From assembly GCA_027356675.1 (NCBI GenBank), contig DAHVXO010000157.1, positions 1-15,920 of the forward strand: a stretch of DNA of 15,920 nucleotides, in the 5' to 3' direction. The DNA comes from Symbiobacteriaceae bacterium. GTDB taxonomy: Bacteria > Bacillota_E > Symbiobacteriia > Symbiobacteriales > Symbiobacteriaceae. A model generated the notes under the pieces. The model was not told where the DNA came from. It saw only the letters and a list, made by a program, of their open reading frames with translations, and made no database searches. The position numbers and the translations under genes are program-made. Shown here in pieces: positions 14,736 through 15,920 of this stretch (its first letter is position 1; every line of letters begins with the position of its first letter).

Positions 14736-15461
14736 GTGGCGAAGACGCTGATCATCGGGGGCACGGCGGCTTACCACCTGGACGTCTCTGGTGGGGAGCT
14801 GTTTTCCGTGGACACGCCGTACGGGTCGGCCGGACCGGTGCTTGCGTTCACGCACCGTGGGCAGTCTTGCGCCTTTCTCTCCCGGCACGGTGGGCAAGGG
14901 CGGCTGGGGGTGACACCGCCCTTCATCAATTATCACGCCAACGTGTGGGCGGCGCGGGAGCTGGGGTGCAGTCGAGTCCTGAGCTGGAACAGCGCGGGCT
15001 CGCTGGTCCGGTCGCTGGCGCCGGGGAGCCTGGCGGTGGTGAGCGATGTGATCGACTGGACGCGGGGGCGGCGGTCTACGTTCGGGGGCGTACCTGGGTC
15101 GGGGCCCCTCTTCTCTCCCTCGCTGCGGGCTGCTCTGGTGAGTGCCGCCGCTGCGTGCGGCCACCGGGCGGCGCCCGGGGCGGTCTACGCCGCCACCGAG
15201 GGGGCGCGGTTGGAGACGCCGGCTGAGATTCGCCTGCTGGCGGCGGCGGGGGCCGAGTTGGTAGGGATGACCCTGGCGCCCGAAGTTTTCCTGGCCCGTG
15301 AGTTGGGCCTGGACTACGGTTCGCTCTGCTGGGTCTCGAACTACGCCACCGGCGTCCCCTACGATGGCCCGGAGCAGCGCCTCTTCGGGCCCGAGATCGG
15401 GCCGCTCATGTTCGGCATCATCCTGAAGTTGCTGGAGGAGGAGAGCGGACATGGGGCATGA
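14736..15461 (+). CDS. Purine nucleoside phosphorylase / MtnP-family protein
   Basis: A 241-residue trimeric-type purine nucleoside phosphorylase/MTA phosphorylase family member. Motifs: IIGGT (6-10), DTPYG (26-30), SRHG with Arg50-His51 (phosphate), PPFINYHANVWA (61-72), NSAGSL (85-90), TEGARLETPAE (154-164) and VGMTLAPEV (176-184). At the base-binding position, SNYATG has Asn202 where 6-aminopurine-specific MTAP has Asp, which predicts 6-oxopurine nucleosides such as inosine or methylthioinosine (family knowledge; by-eye alignment). Start GTG at 14736, with AGGAGG seven bases upstream. Together with the MtnA-like gene it looks like a salvage path for a 5'-modified nucleoside: phosphorolysis, then isomerisation of the sugar phosphate. 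Confidence 0.82.
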   Translation: MAKTLIIGGTAAYHLDVSGGELFSVDTPYGSAGPVLAFTHRGQSCAFLSRHGGQGRLGVTPPFINYHANVWAARELGCSRVLSWNSAGSLVRSLAPGSLAVVSDVIDWTRGRRSTFGGVPGSGPLFSPSLRAALVSAAAACGHRAAPGAVYAATEGARLETPAEIRLLAAAGAELVGMTLAPEVFLARELGLDYGSLCWVSNYATGVPYDGPEQRLFGPEIGPLMFGIILKLLEEESGHGA

Positions 15462-15920
15462 TGTGGTCTTGATCCTACCCGGGGGGCCAGGTGAGGTACG
15501 GCATGAGACGCCCTACGGGGTCGTGACTGGGCGGCCCGGGGTCCTGTTCCGAGACCTGAAGACGGATGCGCGTGCCCTCATTTACGCGGCCAAGGCGTCG
15601 GGAGCACGGCGGGTGCTAGCCAGCGATGTGGTCCAGGCGATCAGCCCGCTCCTGGAGCCCGGTGACTTGCTGGTCCCGGCTGATGCGGTGGACCAGACCC
15701 GCCTGCGCCCTGCGACCTTTTTCGTAGGCAAGGGCTATGGGTTCATCCGGCTGGATCCGCCGTTCTGTCCTGTGCTGGGACAGGCTTTATATGAAGCGGG
15801 GCGGTCAGTCTCAGCTCGTCTGTTTCAGCGGGCGACTTACGTCTGCGCCGAGGGGCCCCGTGAGGCCACCCCTGCCGAACTGCGCATGTACCGACAGTGG
15901 GGGGCAGATGTGGTCGGCAC
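15451..15920 (+). CDS. Second MtnP/PNP-like protein, truncated by the window, phosphate site missing
   Basis: An open frame with no stop runs from ATG 15451 to the window end (156 codons visible). The ATG overlaps the preceding gene by 11 bases and has a GGAGGAGGAG purine run nearby (15434-15443). ETPYG (about 19-23), a TRLRPATFF segment and CAEGPREATPAELRMYRQWG match MTA phosphorylases, and the preceding gene's paralogous parts. However, about 40 residues that in that family carry the RHG phosphate motif, the NYQAN region and the first strands are absent, and the Gly-rich loop reads ILPGGPG rather than IIGGT. It may be a degenerate subunit partnering the preceding protein, or an enzyme of altered reaction. 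Confidence is limited because the C-terminus is not seen. Confidence 0.7.
   Translation, partial: MGHDVVLILPGGPGEVRHETPYGVVTGRPGVLFRDLKTDARALIYAAKASGARRVLASDVVQAISPLLEPGDLLVPADAVDQTRLRPATFFVGKGYGFIRLDPPFCPVLGQALYEAGRSVSARLFQRATYVCAEGPREATPAELRMYRQWGADVVG

Noticed and set aside
14040..15452. Minus-strand 470-residue frame opposite the MtnA/MtnP-like genes
   Set aside because: Antisense to two well-supported genes and rich in Arg, Gln and Pro without motifs; a GC-driven shadow.
14736..15461. First phosphorylase as futalosine hydrolase MqnB
   Set aside because: It shows the phosphate-binding SRHG and DTPYG motifs of MTA/purine phosphorylases, not the hydrolase pattern; proximity to mqn genes alone is weak evidence.

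Overview
The window is a G+C-rich bacterial segment. Strong AGGAGG-type ribosome binding sites, frequent GTG and TTG starts, short gene overlaps, a lipoprotein sensor and a futalosine-type menaquinone pathway suggest a high-GC Gram-positive in the Firmicutes, perhaps Symbiobacterium-like. That placement is an inference; no rRNA or other phylogenetic marker is present.

Layout. (1) Positions 1-1365, plus strand: the end of a family III (CaiB/BaiF) CoA-transferase and a complete HMG-CoA-lyase-family gene, part of an acyl-CoA catabolic operon. (2) Positions 1366-1980: a 615-bp spacer with no convincing gene. It holds an array of 11-bp direct repeats and a hairpin that may end the operon arriving from the right. 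(3) Positions 1981-6952, minus strand: a molybdenum respiratory reductase operon, transcribed right to left as four-cluster Fe-S subunit, NrfD/PsrC quinol-oxidising membrane subunit, Tat-exported molybdopterin catalytic subunit, TorD chaperone. The B-C-A order is that of tetrathionate reductase (ttrBCA). (4) Positions 7088-10072, same strand: a PhnD-like lipoprotein, a NarX-type histidine kinase and a NarL-type response regulator. (5) Positions 10196-13513, same strand: mqnE-mqnC-mqnA, three steps of futalosine-dependent menaquinone synthesis. (6) Positions 13692-15920, plus strand, divergent: an MtnA-like sugar-phosphate isomerase and two tandem purine nucleoside phosphorylase/MtnP-family genes, the second running off the window and not bounded by a stop.

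How they may work together. Regions 3-5 read as one anaerobic respiration module: the Mqn enzymes make menaquinone, menaquinol is oxidised by the NrfD subunit, electrons pass through the Fe-S subunit to the molybdenum site outside the membrane, and the neighbouring lipoprotein-kinase-regulator set probably senses the electron acceptor. A PhnD-like binding domain coupled to a kinase beside a molybdoreductase is the logic of TtrS/TtrR (tetrathionate) and of AioX/AioS (arsenite). Here the binding protein is a separate lipoprotein and the kinase and regulator are NarX/NarL-like, an unusual combination. The electron acceptor cannot be fixed from sequence; tetrathionate, thiosulfate/polysulfide, arsenate or another oxyanion are all possible.

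Most unusual points: the catalytic subunit has Thr where the third cysteine of its N-terminal Fe-S motif is expected; a perfect 20-bp palindrome contains a -10-like box just upstream of the reductase operon; and the MtnA/MtnP-like genes have altered substrate-binding residues, with the last one apparently lacking the phosphate-binding RHG segment.
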